From: Palsa-506 sp963786975
GTDB lineage: Bacteria > Actinomycetota > Actinomycetes > Streptosporangiales > Streptosporangiaceae
DNA length: 64,000 bases
Direction of reading: 5' to 3'
NCBI GenBank assembly: GCA_963786975.1
Contig: CAWBBE010000006.1
Span: 186,001 to 250,000 of the forward strand
A program made the translations under genes and the position numbers. Each line of letters begins with the position of its first letter. The stretch's first letter is position 1. Under the pieces are notes generated by a model, which saw only the letters and a program-made list of their open reading frames with translations, was not told the DNA's origin and searched no databases. This document shows, piece after piece, positions 1 through 10,057 of this stretch.

Positions 1-478
1 GCAGGTCGAAAGACCGGACGTGCCGGGCGAAGCTGCCGGCCCGGTGATGGTTCTTGCCGTGCACGTCGGCGGCGATCGCGCCGCCGACCGTCACCTGCCG
101 GGTGCCCGGGGAGACCGGCACGAACCAGCCGAGCGGCAGCGCGGTGGTCATCAGCTGGCCAAGGCTCACCCCGGCCTCACAGGTCACCAGCCCGGTCGCC
201 GGATCCAGCCGGGTGATCTGGCGCAGCCTGGTGGTCCGGACGACCAGCCCGCCGCCGTTCTGCGCCGCGTTGTTGTAGCTGCGGCCCAGCCCGCGGGCGA
301 TCACGCCGCGCCGCGGCGCGGAGCTGACCAGGGTGGGCACCTCCGCCAGGCCGGCCGGCTCGGTGATGTCTGCCACGGTCGGCGCGGTCCGGCCCCAGCC
401 GGTCAGCGCGGCCCGCTGATGCCGTCCGGCGGGCGAGGCCGGCCTGACCCGGCGCGGCTGCAGCTGGCTGCCCCGCAT
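1..478 (-). CDS. dprE1: DprE1-like FAD-linked oxidase, 5' part only
   Basis: The minus strand encodes the first ~159 residues of an FAD-binding oxidase; the rest lies beyond base 1. The frame reads GWGRTAPTVADITEP, then the FAD-loop motif GRSYNNAAQNGGG, then SPGTRQVTVGGAIAADVHGK and KNHHRAGSFARHVRSFDL. This is typical of decaprenylphosphoryl-beta-D-ribose oxidase, which with DprE2 makes the arabinose donor for cell-wall arabinan. ATG at 478 is chosen because GAGG lies 8 bases upstream; an in-frame GTG at 487 is the alternative. It follows the fbiC stop by only a few bases, so the two are probably co-transcribed, although no pathway link is obvious. Family identity is strong; the exact substrate is inferred. 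Confidence 0.85.
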   Translation of the reverse strand, partial: MRGSQLQPRRVRPASPAGRHQRAALTGWGRTAPTVADITEPAGLAEVPTLVSSAPRRGVIARGLGRSYNNAAQNGGGLVVRTTRLRQITRLDPATGLVTCEAGVSLGQLMTTALPLGWFVPVSPGTRQVTVGGAIAADVHGKNHHRAGSFARHVRSFDL

Positions 479-488
479 CGCGTCCACC

Positions 489-3197
489 TCAGGCCTCTAC
501 CAGTGGCAGCGGCGCCCGGGGGCCGCGCACGGCGGCGCAGACGCCGTCGCTGGCGGCGGCCGCAGCGGTCCGCTCCGCGGACGGCTGACCGTAGGTCGTC
601 GTGCGCGGCCGCAGCCGCCGCCCGGTCGGCTCGACCAGCCCGGTGAGCTGGCTGATCGTCTTATAGGAGCCGTTCGCCGAGCCGGCCATCCGGCTGATGG
701 TCTCCTCCATCAGCGTGCCGCCCAGGTCGTTGACGCCGCCGGCCAGCACGTCCCGGCAGGCCTGCTCGCCCAGCTTGACCCAGGAGCACTGGATGTTGCC
801 GATCGCGCCGTGCAGCAGCAGCCTGGACACCGCGTGCACGGCCAGGTTCTCCCGCCGGGTCGGCCCCGGCCTGGCCAGCCCGGCCAGATAGATCGGCGAG
901 CTGGCGTGCACGAACGGCAGCAGCACGAACTCGGTGAAGCCGCCGGTCCGCTCCTGGATGCCGCGGATCACCCGCAGGTGCCCGACCCAGTGCGCCGGCG
1001 TGTCCACGTGCCCGTACATCATCGTCGACGACGTCGGGATGCCGAGCTCGTGCGCGGTCGTGATGACCTCGATCCAGGCGGCGGCCGGCAGCTTGCCCTT
1101 GGTGAGCACCCAGCGGACGTCGTCGTCCAGGATCTCGGCGGCGGTTCCCGGCAGCGAGCCCAGGCCGGCCTCGCGCGCCCGGATCAGCCACTCGCGCACT
1201 GGCAGCCCGGTCCGCGACGAGCCGTTCATCACCTCCATCGGCGAGAACGCGTGCACGTGCATATCCGGGCAGCGCCGCTTCACCTCGGCGGCCAGGTCGA
1301 AATAGGCGGTGCCGGGCAGATCCGGGTGGATGCCGCCTTGCATGCACACCTCGGTGGCGCCCGCTTCCCATGCCTCCGCGGCCCGGTCGCCGACCTGCTG
1401 CAGGGACAGCGTGTAAGCGTCCGCGTCGGTGCGGCGCTGCGCGAACGCGCAGAACCGGCAGCCGGCATAGCACACGTTGGTGAAGTTGATGTTCCTGGTG
1501 ACCACGTAGGTGATGTCATCGCCGGCCGCCTGCCGGCGCAGCGCGTCGGCAACCGCGGTGAGCGCGGTCAGCTCGGGGCCGTCGGCGTCGAGCAGCGCGA
1601 GCGCCTCGGCGTCGGTCAGCCCGGCCGGGTCGCGCTCCGCCTTCCTGAGCGCGGCCCGCACGTCGGCGCGCAGCCGCTGCGGCGCGGCCTGGCCAGCCCG
1701 CCGGGCGGCCGGCTCGATCCGGGCGCCGATCTCGCCCCAGTCGCCATAGACCTCAGCGAAGTCGTCCCTGCGGTCCTTGGTCCGGCCGGTGGTATCGATC
1801 GTGACGTGCAGGTCGGTCCGGCCGGCCGGGTCGCCCCAGCCGCCGTCCGGCTCCTGCCAGGGCAGCCCGGCCGGGATGGCGGCCGCGTCGGCCAGCCCGG
1901 TGGCCGGGTCGGCCAGCGCGGCGACGTGCGCCGCCAGCCGCGGGTCAAGCCAGGGCTCGCGCAGGTAGCCGGGGTAGGCGGTGAGCCGCTCGCGGAGGCT
2001 GAACCCGGCGGCCGCGGTTCGGGCGGCGAGATCGTCGATCTGCGGCCAGGGCCGTTCCGGGTTGACGTGATCAGGGGTCAGCGGCGACACGCCGCCCCAG
2101 TCGTCGATCCCGGCGCCGAGGATCAGCCGGTGCTCCTCGCCGATCAGGTTCGGCGGCGCCTGGATGCGCATTGCCGGGCCGAGCACGAGCCGGGCGACGG
2201 CGATCGTCGCCGCCAGGTCGTCAAGCCCGGCGTCCGGCGCGGCTCGCATCTTGGTGTCCGGCTTGGCGCGGAAGTTCTGCACGATCACTTCCTGGATGCC
2301 GCCGTACTCGCGGGCGACCTGCCGGATGGCGAAGATCGAGTCGGCCCGCTCGGCCAGGTCCTCGCCGATCCCGATCAGGATCCCGGTGGTGAACGGCACC
2401 GCGCTGCGGCCGGCGTCCTGCAGCACCCGCAGCCGGACCGCCGGATCCTTGTCCGGGCTGCCGAAGTGCGGGCCGCCCGGCTCGGCGAACAGCCTGGCGG
2501 CGGTGGTTTCCAGCATCATCCCCATGGAGGGCGCGACCGGCTTGAGCCGCTGGAAGTCCGGCCAGGACAGCACGCCGGGGTTCAGGTGCGGCAGCAGTCC
2601 GGTTTCCTCCAGCACCCGGATGGCCATCGCCCGGACGTAGGACAGCGTGTCGTCGTAGCCGTGCGCATCCAGCCAGTCGCGGGCCTGCCGCCACCGGTCC
2701 TCCGGCCGGTCGCCGAGGGTGAACAGCGCTTCCTTGCAGCCCAGCGCGGCGCCCTGGGCGGCGATCTCGATGACCTCGTCCGGGGACAGGTACGGGTTGT
2801 CCAGGCGTCCCGGCACAGTGGCGAAGGTGCAGTAACCGCAGCGGTCCCGGCACAGCCTGGTCAGCGGGATGAAGACCTTCTTCGAGTACGTGATGACACC
2901 CGGCCGGCCGGCCGCGGCGAGTCCGGCGTCCCTGGTCCGGGCGGCATAGCCGAGCAGCCTGGCCAGGTGCTCACCACGGGCGTGCAGCAGCGTGACCGCC
3001 TCGGCCCGGTCCAGCGGCTTGCCGTCCCTGGCCCTGGCCAGGGCGCGGCGCAGCGCGCTGTCCGACGGCGGCGGCGGCTGGTGCGCCCGCAGCGGGCCGG
3101 GCAGCGGGTCCGGCTCCCCGGGCACTGGCGGCAGCTCATGCGGCCGGGACAGCGGCCCGGACGGGTGCGCGCCGGGGATCCGCGCGTCATCGCTCAT
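489..3197 (-). CDS. fbiC: FO synthase, fused CofG/CofH (FbiC)
   Basis: A bifunctional radical-SAM enzyme of 902 residues that makes 7,8-didemethyl-8-hydroxy-5-deazariboflavin (FO), the chromophore of coenzyme F420, from a ribityl-uracil intermediate and tyrosine. Two CX3CX2C iron-sulfur motifs are visible: CRDRCGYC at residues 116-123 in the CofG half and CYAGCRFC near residues 575-582 in the CofH half. The fused length matches actinobacterial FbiC; archaea carry two separate proteins. The first ~50 residues are a Pro-rich extension. The ATG at 3197 starts MSDDARIPG. A long open frame on the opposite strand is a high-GC shadow. It stands alone at its 5' side, with 131 bases to the next gene. 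Confidence 0.97.
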   Translation of the reverse strand: MSDDARIPGAHPSGPLSRPHELPPVPGEPDPLPGPLRAHQPPPPSDSALRRALARARDGKPLDRAEAVTLLHARGEHLARLLGYAARTRDAGLAAAGRPGVITYSKKVFIPLTRLCRDRCGYCTFATVPGRLDNPYLSPDEVIEIAAQGAALGCKEALFTLGDRPEDRWRQARDWLDAHGYDDTLSYVRAMAIRVLEETGLLPHLNPGVLSWPDFQRLKPVAPSMGMMLETTAARLFAEPGGPHFGSPDKDPAVRLRVLQDAGRSAVPFTTGILIGIGEDLAERADSIFAIRQVAREYGGIQEVIVQNFRAKPDTKMRAAPDAGLDDLAATIAVARLVLGPAMRIQAPPNLIGEEHRLILGAGIDDWGGVSPLTPDHVNPERPWPQIDDLAARTAAAGFSLRERLTAYPGYLREPWLDPRLAAHVAALADPATGLADAAAIPAGLPWQEPDGGWGDPAGRTDLHVTIDTTGRTKDRRDDFAEVYGDWGEIGARIEPAARRAGQAAPQRLRADVRAALRKAERDPAGLTDAEALALLDADGPELTALTAVADALRRQAAGDDITYVVTRNINFTNVCYAGCRFCAFAQRRTDADAYTLSLQQVGDRAAEAWEAGATEVCMQGGIHPDLPGTAYFDLAAEVKRRCPDMHVHAFSPMEVMNGSSRTGLPVREWLIRAREAGLGSLPGTAAEILDDDVRWVLTKGKLPAAAWIEVITTAHELGIPTSSTMMYGHVDTPAHWVGHLRVIRGIQERTGGFTEFVLLPFVHASSPIYLAGLARPGPTRRENLAVHAVSRLLLHGAIGNIQCSWVKLGEQACRDVLAGGVNDLGGTLMEETISRMAGSANGSYKTISQLTGLVEPTGRRLRPRTTTYGQPSAERTAAAAASDGVCAAVRGPRAPLPLVEA

Positions 3198-3328
3198 AGC
3201 CCAACCCTAGGCGGCCGGCGGCCGGCGGCCTGGCCCGCCATCCGGGTTTGCGGCGCGGCGCGCCCGCCGCCACGATGTCCGGATGGCGAGCATCCGCCGC
3301 CATGAGCGTCACCCGGGCACCGCAGTTG

Positions 3329-4348
3329 TCACAGCGCGCGGTAGTCGCGAACCGGCATCCGCGGGCCGCGCCTCGGCGGCCGGGCGCCGCTTAGCTCGAC
3401 GAGCCTGGCGGCCCGGTACCGGTGCCCGCGGTAGGGCGCCAGCAGCTCCAGCATCCCGGCATCGTCCACCACCCGGCCCGCCAGCGCCCAGCCCACCGCG
3501 GCCGGCAGGTTGTAGTCGCCGACCGAGACCGCGTCCGCGTCACCGCAGGCGCGCTGCCGGATCTCGGCCGAGGTCCACGGGCCGACTCCGGGCAGGGCCT
3601 GCAGCCTGCGGTCCGCGTCGGCGGGGCTCATGGCCAGGATCTCCTCGACCCGGCCGGCCGACCGCGCCGCCGTGGCGATGGTGCGCGCCCGGACTGCCTC
3701 GACGCCCGCCCGGTGCCATTCCCAGGACGGGATCCGCAGCCAGGCCCGCGCCGTCGGGAAGACCCGCATCCCGGCCGGGGCCGGCCCGGGGGCCGGGTCG
3801 CCGAACCTGAGCAGCAGCAGCCGCCAGGCACGGTGCGCCTCCAGGCTCACCACCTTCTGCTCCAGGACGGCCGGCACGAGTGCCTCCAGCACCCGGCCGG
3901 ACCGGCCGACCCGGGCGCCGGGATGCCGCCGGGAAAGGTCCCGCAGCAGCGGGTGCACCGGAATGAAGCCGGCCGGGTCATCATCGGCGCCGAGCTCGGA
4001 CGGCAGCGCATCGAGCAGCCAGCCGGCGCCGGGGCCCCAGGCGGTCGCGCTGATCACGCCGAGCGCGCCGGCGCCGTGGTCAGCTTCCGGGCCCGGCCCG
4101 CCCGCGGTGAACGCGCCCGGGCCGGCCCCCGGCGGCGCCGGGCGCGCTGTCACCCGGAGCGTCGCCGGCCCGTCCGGCGTACGCGAGGTGCGCCATACCG
4201 CCCCGTCGGCGCCGATCCGGTATGCCGGGTCCCGCGGCCCGCGACGGTGCACGGACAGCACCAGCCGGACGTCGACCGGGAACGGCGGTTGCCAGTCCCG
4301 GGCAACCGGCGCGGCGCGGCGGCCGGCCGCCGGAACGGACAGCGCCAC
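3329..4348 (-). CDS. AlkA-like DNA-3-methyladenine glycosylase (HhH-GPD)
   Basis: A 339-residue base-excision DNA glycosylase, predicted to remove alkylated purines. The helix-hairpin-helix segment LPGVGPWTSAEIRQRACGD is followed by VSVGDYNLPAAVG, whose Asp (about residue 280) is in the place of the catalytic Asp of AlkA. The N-terminal ~130 residues form the divergent AlkA-N-like part (LVLSVHRRGPRDPAYRI). It starts at GTG 4348 and lies 46 bases after the sugar-nucleotidyltransferase gene on the same strand. No Ada-type methyltransferase domain is fused to it. Fold and broad activity are secure; substrate range is not visible. Confidence 0.88.
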   Translation of the reverse strand: MALSVPAAGRRAAPVARDWQPPFPVDVRLVLSVHRRGPRDPAYRIGADGAVWRTSRTPDGPATLRVTARPAPPGAGPGAFTAGGPGPEADHGAGALGVISATAWGPGAGWLLDALPSELGADDDPAGFIPVHPLLRDLSRRHPGARVGRSGRVLEALVPAVLEQKVVSLEAHRAWRLLLLRFGDPAPGPAPAGMRVFPTARAWLRIPSWEWHRAGVEAVRARTIATAARSAGRVEEILAMSPADADRRLQALPGVGPWTSAEIRQRACGDADAVSVGDYNLPAAVGWALAGRVVDDAGMLELLAPYRGHRYRAARLVELSGARPPRRGPRMPVRDYRAL

Positions 4349-4394
4349 CGGTCAGCCCTCCCGCGCCGGCGGCCAGCCGCCCCGGGCCATCCGG

Positions 4395-5525
4395 TCAGCC
4401 GTCCGTGGAGAAGCGGATCGCGGTCGGCCCGAGCTGGATTCCCGGCCAGACCCGCAGTCCGCCACGCAGCTCGTTCCCCTCCGCGACGGATGCCCCGTCG
4501 CCGATCACCGCGCCGTCGATGACCGTGCCCTCGCCGACCCGGGCGCCGGAACCGATCACGCTGCCGGTAATCACCGCGCCTGGCCCGATCGCCGCGCTGT
4601 CGAACAGCACCGATCCGTCGATGCGCGCACCCGCGCCGACGTGGCTGCCGGGCCCGATCACCGATCCGCCGAGCGCCTCGGCGCCCGGCTCGACCGTAGC
4701 GCCGGGCAGCACCAGGGCCGGCCCGCACGGGCCTGGCAGCGCAGGTGACGCCAGCCGGCCGAGCACCAGGTCGCAGGACCCGCGGACGAATGCCTCCGGA
4801 GTCCCGACGTCGAGCCAGTACGAGGTATCCGGATAGCCAAGCACGACCTGGCCGGCCGCGATGAGCGCGGGGAAGGTGGCCCGCTCGACCGAGACCACCT
4901 GCCCGGCGGGTATCTCGTCGATCACCCGGCGGCGGAAGACGTAGCAGCCGGCGTTGATCCGGTTGGTCACCGGGTGCGGGGTCTTCTCCAGGAACGCGGT
5001 AACCCGCCCGTCGGCGTCGGTCGGGACGCAGCCGAACCTGGCCGGGTCGGGGACCTCGACCAGGTGCAGCGTGACCGCGGCGTCCTCCTTGGCGTGCAGC
5101 TCGAGCTGCGCGCCAAGGTCATGGCCGGACAGGATGTCGCCGTTCAGCACGACTACCGGGTCATCCGGGCCGCTGCGCAGGCTCCCGGCCGCGTTCCGGA
5201 TGCCGCCGCCGGTGCCCAGCGGCACTTCCTCCTGGACGCACTCAAGCTGCAGCCCGAACGCCGATCCGTCGCCGAACTGCTCGGCGAACATCTCGGCGCG
5301 GTACGCCGTGGCGAGCACCACCCGGGTGATCCCGGCGGCCGCGGCGCGGGCCAGCTGGTGCGCCAGGAACGGCACCCCGGCCGTCGGCAGCAGCGGCTTG
5401 GGCGTGCCGATGGTCAGCGGGCGCAGCCGGGTGCCCTGGCCGCCGACCAGCAGGATGGCCTCGGTACCGGCTGGTGCGCCGCGGCCGGCCGCTGATTCCC
5501 AGTAGGGCCCTGAATCGCTCGGCAT
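4395..5525 (-). CDS. Mannose-1-phosphate guanylyltransferase-like NDP-sugar pyrophosphorylase
   Basis: A 376-residue nucleotidyltransferase. The signature VGGQGTRLRPLTIGTPKP is at residues 27-44, followed by VVVLNGDILSG (metal-binding Asp) and FLEKTPHPVTNRINAGCYVF. From about residue 255 the chain becomes hexapeptide repeats (VIGPGSHVGAGARIDGSVLF and similar), a left-handed beta-helix. This architecture fits actinobacterial GDP-mannose pyrophosphorylases (ManB/Rv3264c type), although glucose-1-phosphate uridylyl- or thymidylyltransferases look similar. It starts 11 bases after the glycosyltransferase ends, so the pair probably make and use a nucleotide sugar, for example in mannosylated glycans. 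Confidence 0.85.
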   Translation of the reverse strand: MPSDSGPYWESAAGRGAPAGTEAILLVGGQGTRLRPLTIGTPKPLLPTAGVPFLAHQLARAAAAGITRVVLATAYRAEMFAEQFGDGSAFGLQLECVQEEVPLGTGGGIRNAAGSLRSGPDDPVVVLNGDILSGHDLGAQLELHAKEDAAVTLHLVEVPDPARFGCVPTDADGRVTAFLEKTPHPVTNRINAGCYVFRRRVIDEIPAGQVVSVERATFPALIAAGQVVLGYPDTSYWLDVGTPEAFVRGSCDLVLGRLASPALPGPCGPALVLPGATVEPGAEALGGSVIGPGSHVGAGARIDGSVLFDSAAIGPGAVITGSVIGSGARVGEGTVIDGAVIGDGASVAEGNELRGGLRVWPGIQLGPTAIRFSTDG

Positions 5526-5536
5526 GGGCAGCGAGG

Positions 5537-6674
5537 CTACTCTCGTCCCTGCGCCGCCGCACGCACGTAGGACGCCATATGCGCCTCGGCCGAGGCGGCC
5601 CAGCTGAATTCCAGGGCCCTGGCGTGTCCCGCGTCTCCCAGCGCCTTCCGGCGCGCCGGGTCGTCGAGCAGCGCCCGCAGCGCCGCGCGGATGCCGTCGG
5701 CGTCGGGCTCGGTGTAGGCGACGGCGTCACCGCCCACCTCGGGCAGCGACGTCATGTGCGTGGTCAGCACCGGCGCCCCGCACGCCATGGCCTCCAGGGC
5801 CGGCAGCCCGAAACCCTCGCTGGTGCTCGGGAACGCCACGACGAGCGCGCCGCCGAGGTAACCGGGCAGGTCGGTGAAGTGCAGGTAACCCGGGCGGACC
5901 AGCCTCAGGTGCGGCCGGCACCGCGGCGATCGCATCGTTCACCTCGTCGCTCCAGCCGCTGCCGCCGGCCAGCACCAGGGCGGGCGGCTCGCTGAGGTCG
6001 GCCACCGCCGCGGCCCAGCCGGTGATCAGCGCCGGGATGTTCTTGCGCGGCTCCAGGGTGCCCAGGTAGGCGACGTAGGGCTTGCCGTGCAGGCCGAGCC
6101 GGGCCGAGACCTGGCGGACCTTGGCCTCCTCGGGCCGGTGGAAGAGCGCGTGGTCCACGCCGTGGTAGGCGACGTCGATCCGGGTCGGGTCGGCGCCGAG
6201 GGCGCGCACGAGCTCGTCCCTGGTCGCCTTGGACGGCACGATCAGCCGGGTGGCCCGGCGGGCCGAGGTGCGGATGGCTGACTTGTAGAAAGTCGCCGTC
6301 ACCGGGTTGTGCGCGTCCGGCTCGGTGAAGAACGTCAGGTCGTGGATGGTCACCACGATCGGCGCCCCCGGCCGGAGCGGCATCGAGTAGTGCGGCGCGT
6401 GGATCACGTCGGCGCCGACCTGCTGGGCGACGACGGGCAGGCCGCTCTGCTCCCAGGCCAGCCTGGCCGCCCGGTGCGCGATCGCGGTGGGCGCGGCCAC
6501 CACCTGGGCATGCGGCACCAGCCGCCCGTACCGTTCCTCGTCCGCGCGCTGGCAGGCCACGGCGAGGTCCGCTCCCGCCGCCTCCAGCGCGCTCACCAGC
6601 CCGTCGACGTAGCGCCCGACGGCGCCACGGTCCGCAGGCACGGCGGTCGCGTCAACTAGCACACGAGGCGCCAC
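5537..6674 (-). pseudogene. GT4-family glycosyltransferase, one frameshift as sequenced
   Basis: The 5' frame (GTG 6674) encodes a GT-B N-terminal half: DATAVPADRGAVGRYVDGL, VIHAPHYSMPL, VTIHDLTFF, YLGTLEPRKNI. Just after VNDAIAAVPA (near 5920) the reading must move one base to give HLRLVRPGYLHFTDLPGYL and the donor-site motif FPSTSEGFGLPALEAMACG, ending RAAAQGRE at 5537. Both halves are ordinary for a mannosyl/rhamnosyl-type GT4 enzyme, so a full-length protein of ~378 residues is expected if the base is corrected. The break lies in a short G/C run. Upstream of the nucleotidyltransferase with 11 bases between. Either an assembly error or a very recent mutation. Confidence 0.82.
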
Positions 6675-6844
6675 GACCAGTCTTTCTCCTTCACGATTGA
6701 GTCCTGCCCCCGGGCATACCGAAACAGGTAGCCGAGCTCTGCTCAGGATGTCCTGTCAGGACCGAGCGTACGCCCTCGGCGAGGGCGGCGCGGACGCGCG
6801 GCGAAGCCTCCCGGAACCGCCGGCGGCCGCCGTCAGCCGGCCGT

Positions 6845-9766
6845 TCACCCGGTCGGGCTGGCGCTGGGCGACGGCGTGGCCGACGGCGTCTTCGCTGCCG
6901 CCGGGCTGGCCGCCGCTTGCCTTGCCTTGTCCAGTTCCTCCTTCACCTTGGCGATGTCCCGGCCGTAGGCGCCGAGGTCGCCGCTCTTCAGCGCTTGCTG
7001 CGCCTGGCTGTAGAACTTCTCCGCCTGCTGCAGGTCCTTCCGCACCGCCGCGCTGATCTTCCCGCCGCCGCTGCCGGAAGGCGGCGGGGCCTGGTTGCCC
7101 GTGCCCGGCTGGCTCGGCACGCCGGTGAATACCTGGGCCAGCGCGGCCTGCAGGGTATTCGCGTACCCGATATGGCCGTTGTAGTAGACGAGCACTCGCT
7201 GCAGGGTGGGGTACGAGCCCGAGCTGGTGCCGGACGACTGGGACACGTAGACCGGCTCGAAGTACACCAGGCCACCGCCGACCGGGAGGGTGATCAGGTT
7301 GCCCTGGGTCACCCTGGACCCGCCCTGCCGGAGCAGCGTGAGCGCGGAGGCGACCACCGGATTGGACTCGAAGTCGTTCTGCACCTGCTCGGGTCCCTGG
7401 ATGGCGGTGTCCTGCGGCAGCTGCAGCAGCCGGATCGTGCCGTAGCCGGGGCCCGGGACGCTGTCCACCGCCATGAACGCGGAAATGTTGGCCCGGCCGC
7501 GCGGGGTGAACGAGGTGGTCAGCGAGAACTCTGGCTGCTTGCTCGGCGGCATGGCCATGGTCAGGTAGTACGGCGGCTGGCTCGACGCCTTGGGCTGCAG
7601 CCCGCTCGGGTCGACGGGCACGGTCCAGAAGTTCTGCCCGCCGTAGAATTCCTGGGCCTGCTGCACGTGGTACTGGGCGAGGATCTGCCGCTGCGCCTCG
7701 AACAGCACCTCGGGATAGCGGAAGTGCGCCATCAGGGCGGCCGGGATGTCCCTGGTCGGCTTGACAATGCCGGGGAACACCTTGTTCCAGGTGCTGAGCA
7801 CCGGGTCGTTGTTGTTCCACTGGTACAACGTGACCGCGCCGGTGTAGGCGTTCACCGTCGCCTTGACCGAGTTGCGGATGTAGTTGACCTGGCCGGAGGC
7901 CGACCCGCCGGGGCTGTAGCTGTTGGTCGTCGCCTGGTGCAGGCTGAGCCGCTGCGAGTACGGGTAGTTATCCGTCGTGGTGTAGCCGTCCACCACCCAG
8001 AGCAGCTGGCCGCCGACGATCACCGGGTAGGGGTCGCCGTCCAGGGTCAGGAACGGCGCGACCTTGGCCACCCGGGACAGCGGATCCCGGATGTACATGA
8101 TCTTCGAGTTACCGTCGATGGCGCCGGACAGCAAGATGTTGAGCTGGCGGTACTTGATCGCGTACAGCAGCCGGTTCAGCGCGGAGCCGATCGGCACCCC
8201 GCCGGTGCCCGTGTAGGTCGTGTTCTGCTGCCCGCCGGTGCTCGCGTTCGGGTAGTCGAGTTCCTGCTGGTGCCCGCCGACGATGGCGTAGCTCGTCTCC
8301 TGCTGGCCGAAGTAAACCCGGGGGCCGTTCGGACGCTGCAGCTTCAGGTCACCGGTGGGCGGGATGTCGCTCTCGGTGAAGGCCGGATCGCCGTCCGCCT
8401 GGGCCGTGCTGGTCGGCGCGGCCACCACGCCGTACCCGTGGGTATAGACGAGGTGCGAGTTGATCCAGTTGGACTGGCCGGCCGGCGGCCCGTTCATGTC
8501 CCGGACGCCGATCAGCGTGTCCTGCGGCATCTTGCTGCCAGGCAGCGCGTACCGGTCCACGGACAGCACGCCTGCGAACTTGTAGTAGCTCTTCACCTGC
8601 TGGAGCTGCTGGAATGCCTGCGATATCACGGCCGGGTCCATCAGCCGGACGTCCGGCAGCGCGGTCACCTGCTTGGCCAGCGCGGCCGGCGACTCGGTTG
8701 AGGTCGCCAGGTACTGGCTGACCTTCACCCCGGATACGCCGTACGCGCGCCGGGTGCTGACGATCTCCTTCGAGAGGTACGGGGTCTCCTTCACCAGCTC
8801 GTTCGGCTTCACCACGAACTGCTGGATGATGGCCGGGTACACGCCGCCGATGATCACGGCGGAGAGCACCAGCAGCCCGAAGCCCACCGCGGGCAGCAGC
8901 GCGTTCCGCCGGACGGCGCCGGCGAAGAAGAGCGCCGCGCAGATGATCGCGATCACCGCGAGCACCGTCTTGGCCGGCAGGATCGCGTTCACGTCCGTGT
9001 AGGAAGCGCCGGTCTGCACGATCCCGCGCTGGGAGAAGTCGATCCCGTACCGGTCGACCCAGTAGGCGGCGGCCTTCAGCAGCACGAAGATGCCGACCAG
9101 CACGAACAGGTGGGTCCTGGCGGCCGTGGTTGTCCGGTGGCCCTTCACCTGCGGCCGCAGCGCCCCGTACAGGTAATGCACCAGGACCGAGACGGCCAGC
9201 GACAGCAGCACGGCCGTGAACAGGTAGGTGAGCACCATCCGGAGAAACGGATAGACGAACACGAAGAACGAGATGTCGAGGTGGAACTGGGGATCGGCCT
9301 GGTGGAACGAGGTGCGGTCGGCGAAGAGCAGCCAGGTGCGCCAGGAACCGGCCGCGGTGAGCCCGGAGATGAGCCCGATCAGCCCGAGCAGCAGGCCGAG
9401 CATCAGCTTCCGGTGCGGATCCAGGATCGTCCGGTAGCCTTCCAGACTCTGCTGGTCCGCTGCCACCGGCCGGTAGGCCGGCCTGAGCCGGTACGCCAGC
9501 CACGCGTTGAACCCGACCACCGCCGCCATGAACAGCGCGGTGACGAGGAAGAGCAGCCATTTCGTGCCGTAGGTGGTGCTGAAGACCGAGGTATGGCCGA
9601 CCGACCGGAACCAGAGAAAATCGGTCCACACCCCGGCCACCACGGAGACCACGACGATCAGCGCAATCAGGCCGGCTATTACCGGGATAAGGAATTTCGG
9701 CCAGCGGGGAAGGACAACCGGACGACCGCCGGACGGCCTTGGCTGGCCAGGGGACCGGAAGGTCAT
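6845..9766 (-). CDS. UPF0182 family large membrane protein
   Basis: A 973-residue protein with several hydrophobic helices in the first ~330 residues (for example FLIPVIAGLIALIVVVSVVA), then a large extracytoplasmic domain (YTHGYGVVAAPTS, FPGIVKPTRDIPAALMAHFR, FRYPEVLFEAQRQILAQYHV) and an acidic, Ser/Pro-rich tail. This is the UPF0182 family (Rv3193c-like), common in actinobacteria and some clostridia; its function is unknown to me. ATG 9766 is preceded by GAGGGGGAGGG. It lies 3' of the YlbL-like protease gene, as in mycobacteria. The 291 bases between the two hold only GC-rich inverted sequence and the presumed promoter of this gene. Confidence 0.93.
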   Translation of the reverse strand: MTFRSPGQPRPSGGRPVVLPRWPKFLIPVIAGLIALIVVVSVVAGVWTDFLWFRSVGHTSVFSTTYGTKWLLFLVTALFMAAVVGFNAWLAYRLRPAYRPVAADQQSLEGYRTILDPHRKLMLGLLLGLIGLISGLTAAGSWRTWLLFADRTSFHQADPQFHLDISFFVFVYPFLRMVLTYLFTAVLLSLAVSVLVHYLYGALRPQVKGHRTTTAARTHLFVLVGIFVLLKAAAYWVDRYGIDFSQRGIVQTGASYTDVNAILPAKTVLAVIAIICAALFFAGAVRRNALLPAVGFGLLVLSAVIIGGVYPAIIQQFVVKPNELVKETPYLSKEIVSTRRAYGVSGVKVSQYLATSTESPAALAKQVTALPDVRLMDPAVISQAFQQLQQVKSYYKFAGVLSVDRYALPGSKMPQDTLIGVRDMNGPPAGQSNWINSHLVYTHGYGVVAAPTSTAQADGDPAFTESDIPPTGDLKLQRPNGPRVYFGQQETSYAIVGGHQQELDYPNASTGGQQNTTYTGTGGVPIGSALNRLLYAIKYRQLNILLSGAIDGNSKIMYIRDPLSRVAKVAPFLTLDGDPYPVIVGGQLLWVVDGYTTTDNYPYSQRLSLHQATTNSYSPGGSASGQVNYIRNSVKATVNAYTGAVTLYQWNNNDPVLSTWNKVFPGIVKPTRDIPAALMAHFRYPEVLFEAQRQILAQYHVQQAQEFYGGQNFWTVPVDPSGLQPKASSQPPYYLTMAMPPSKQPEFSLTTSFTPRGRANISAFMAVDSVPGPGYGTIRLLQLPQDTAIQGPEQVQNDFESNPVVASALTLLRQGGSRVTQGNLITLPVGGGLVYFEPVYVSQSSGTSSGSYPTLQRVLVYYNGHIGYANTLQAALAQVFTGVPSQPGTGNQAPPPSGSGGGKISAAVRKDLQQAEKFYSQAQQALKSGDLGAYGRDIAKVKEELDKARQAAASPAAAKTPSATPSPSASPTG

Positions 9767-10057
9767 GCCCTCCCCCTCTCAGATGATCTCAGGGCGGCGC
9801 CGGGAAGTTCCGGCCCGGAACACGTACCGTCGGCCTGCGGACTCGCAGGCGTTTCCCAGAAGGCAACTTACCGGCAGGGCACAAGGTTCCCGGTACCCGG
9901 CCGACACGCGGCCCCGGTGGCCGGCCGTACCGGGGCTCCGGCGGCCGCCCGGCCCGGGATTCCGTGGCCAGCCGGCCCGGGGGCTCCGGCCCGTCCGCCC
10001 ATGATCATGGCGCGCTGCGCGGGCGCTGTCAGGCGTTCGCGGCGACCGGGCCGCCGG

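Noticed and set aside
810..3305. 831-codon open frame on the plus strand opposite fbiC
   Set aside because: It lies antisense to a clear bifunctional FbiC with both iron-sulfur motifs and has Arg/Pro/Gly-rich composition typical of high-GC shadow frames.
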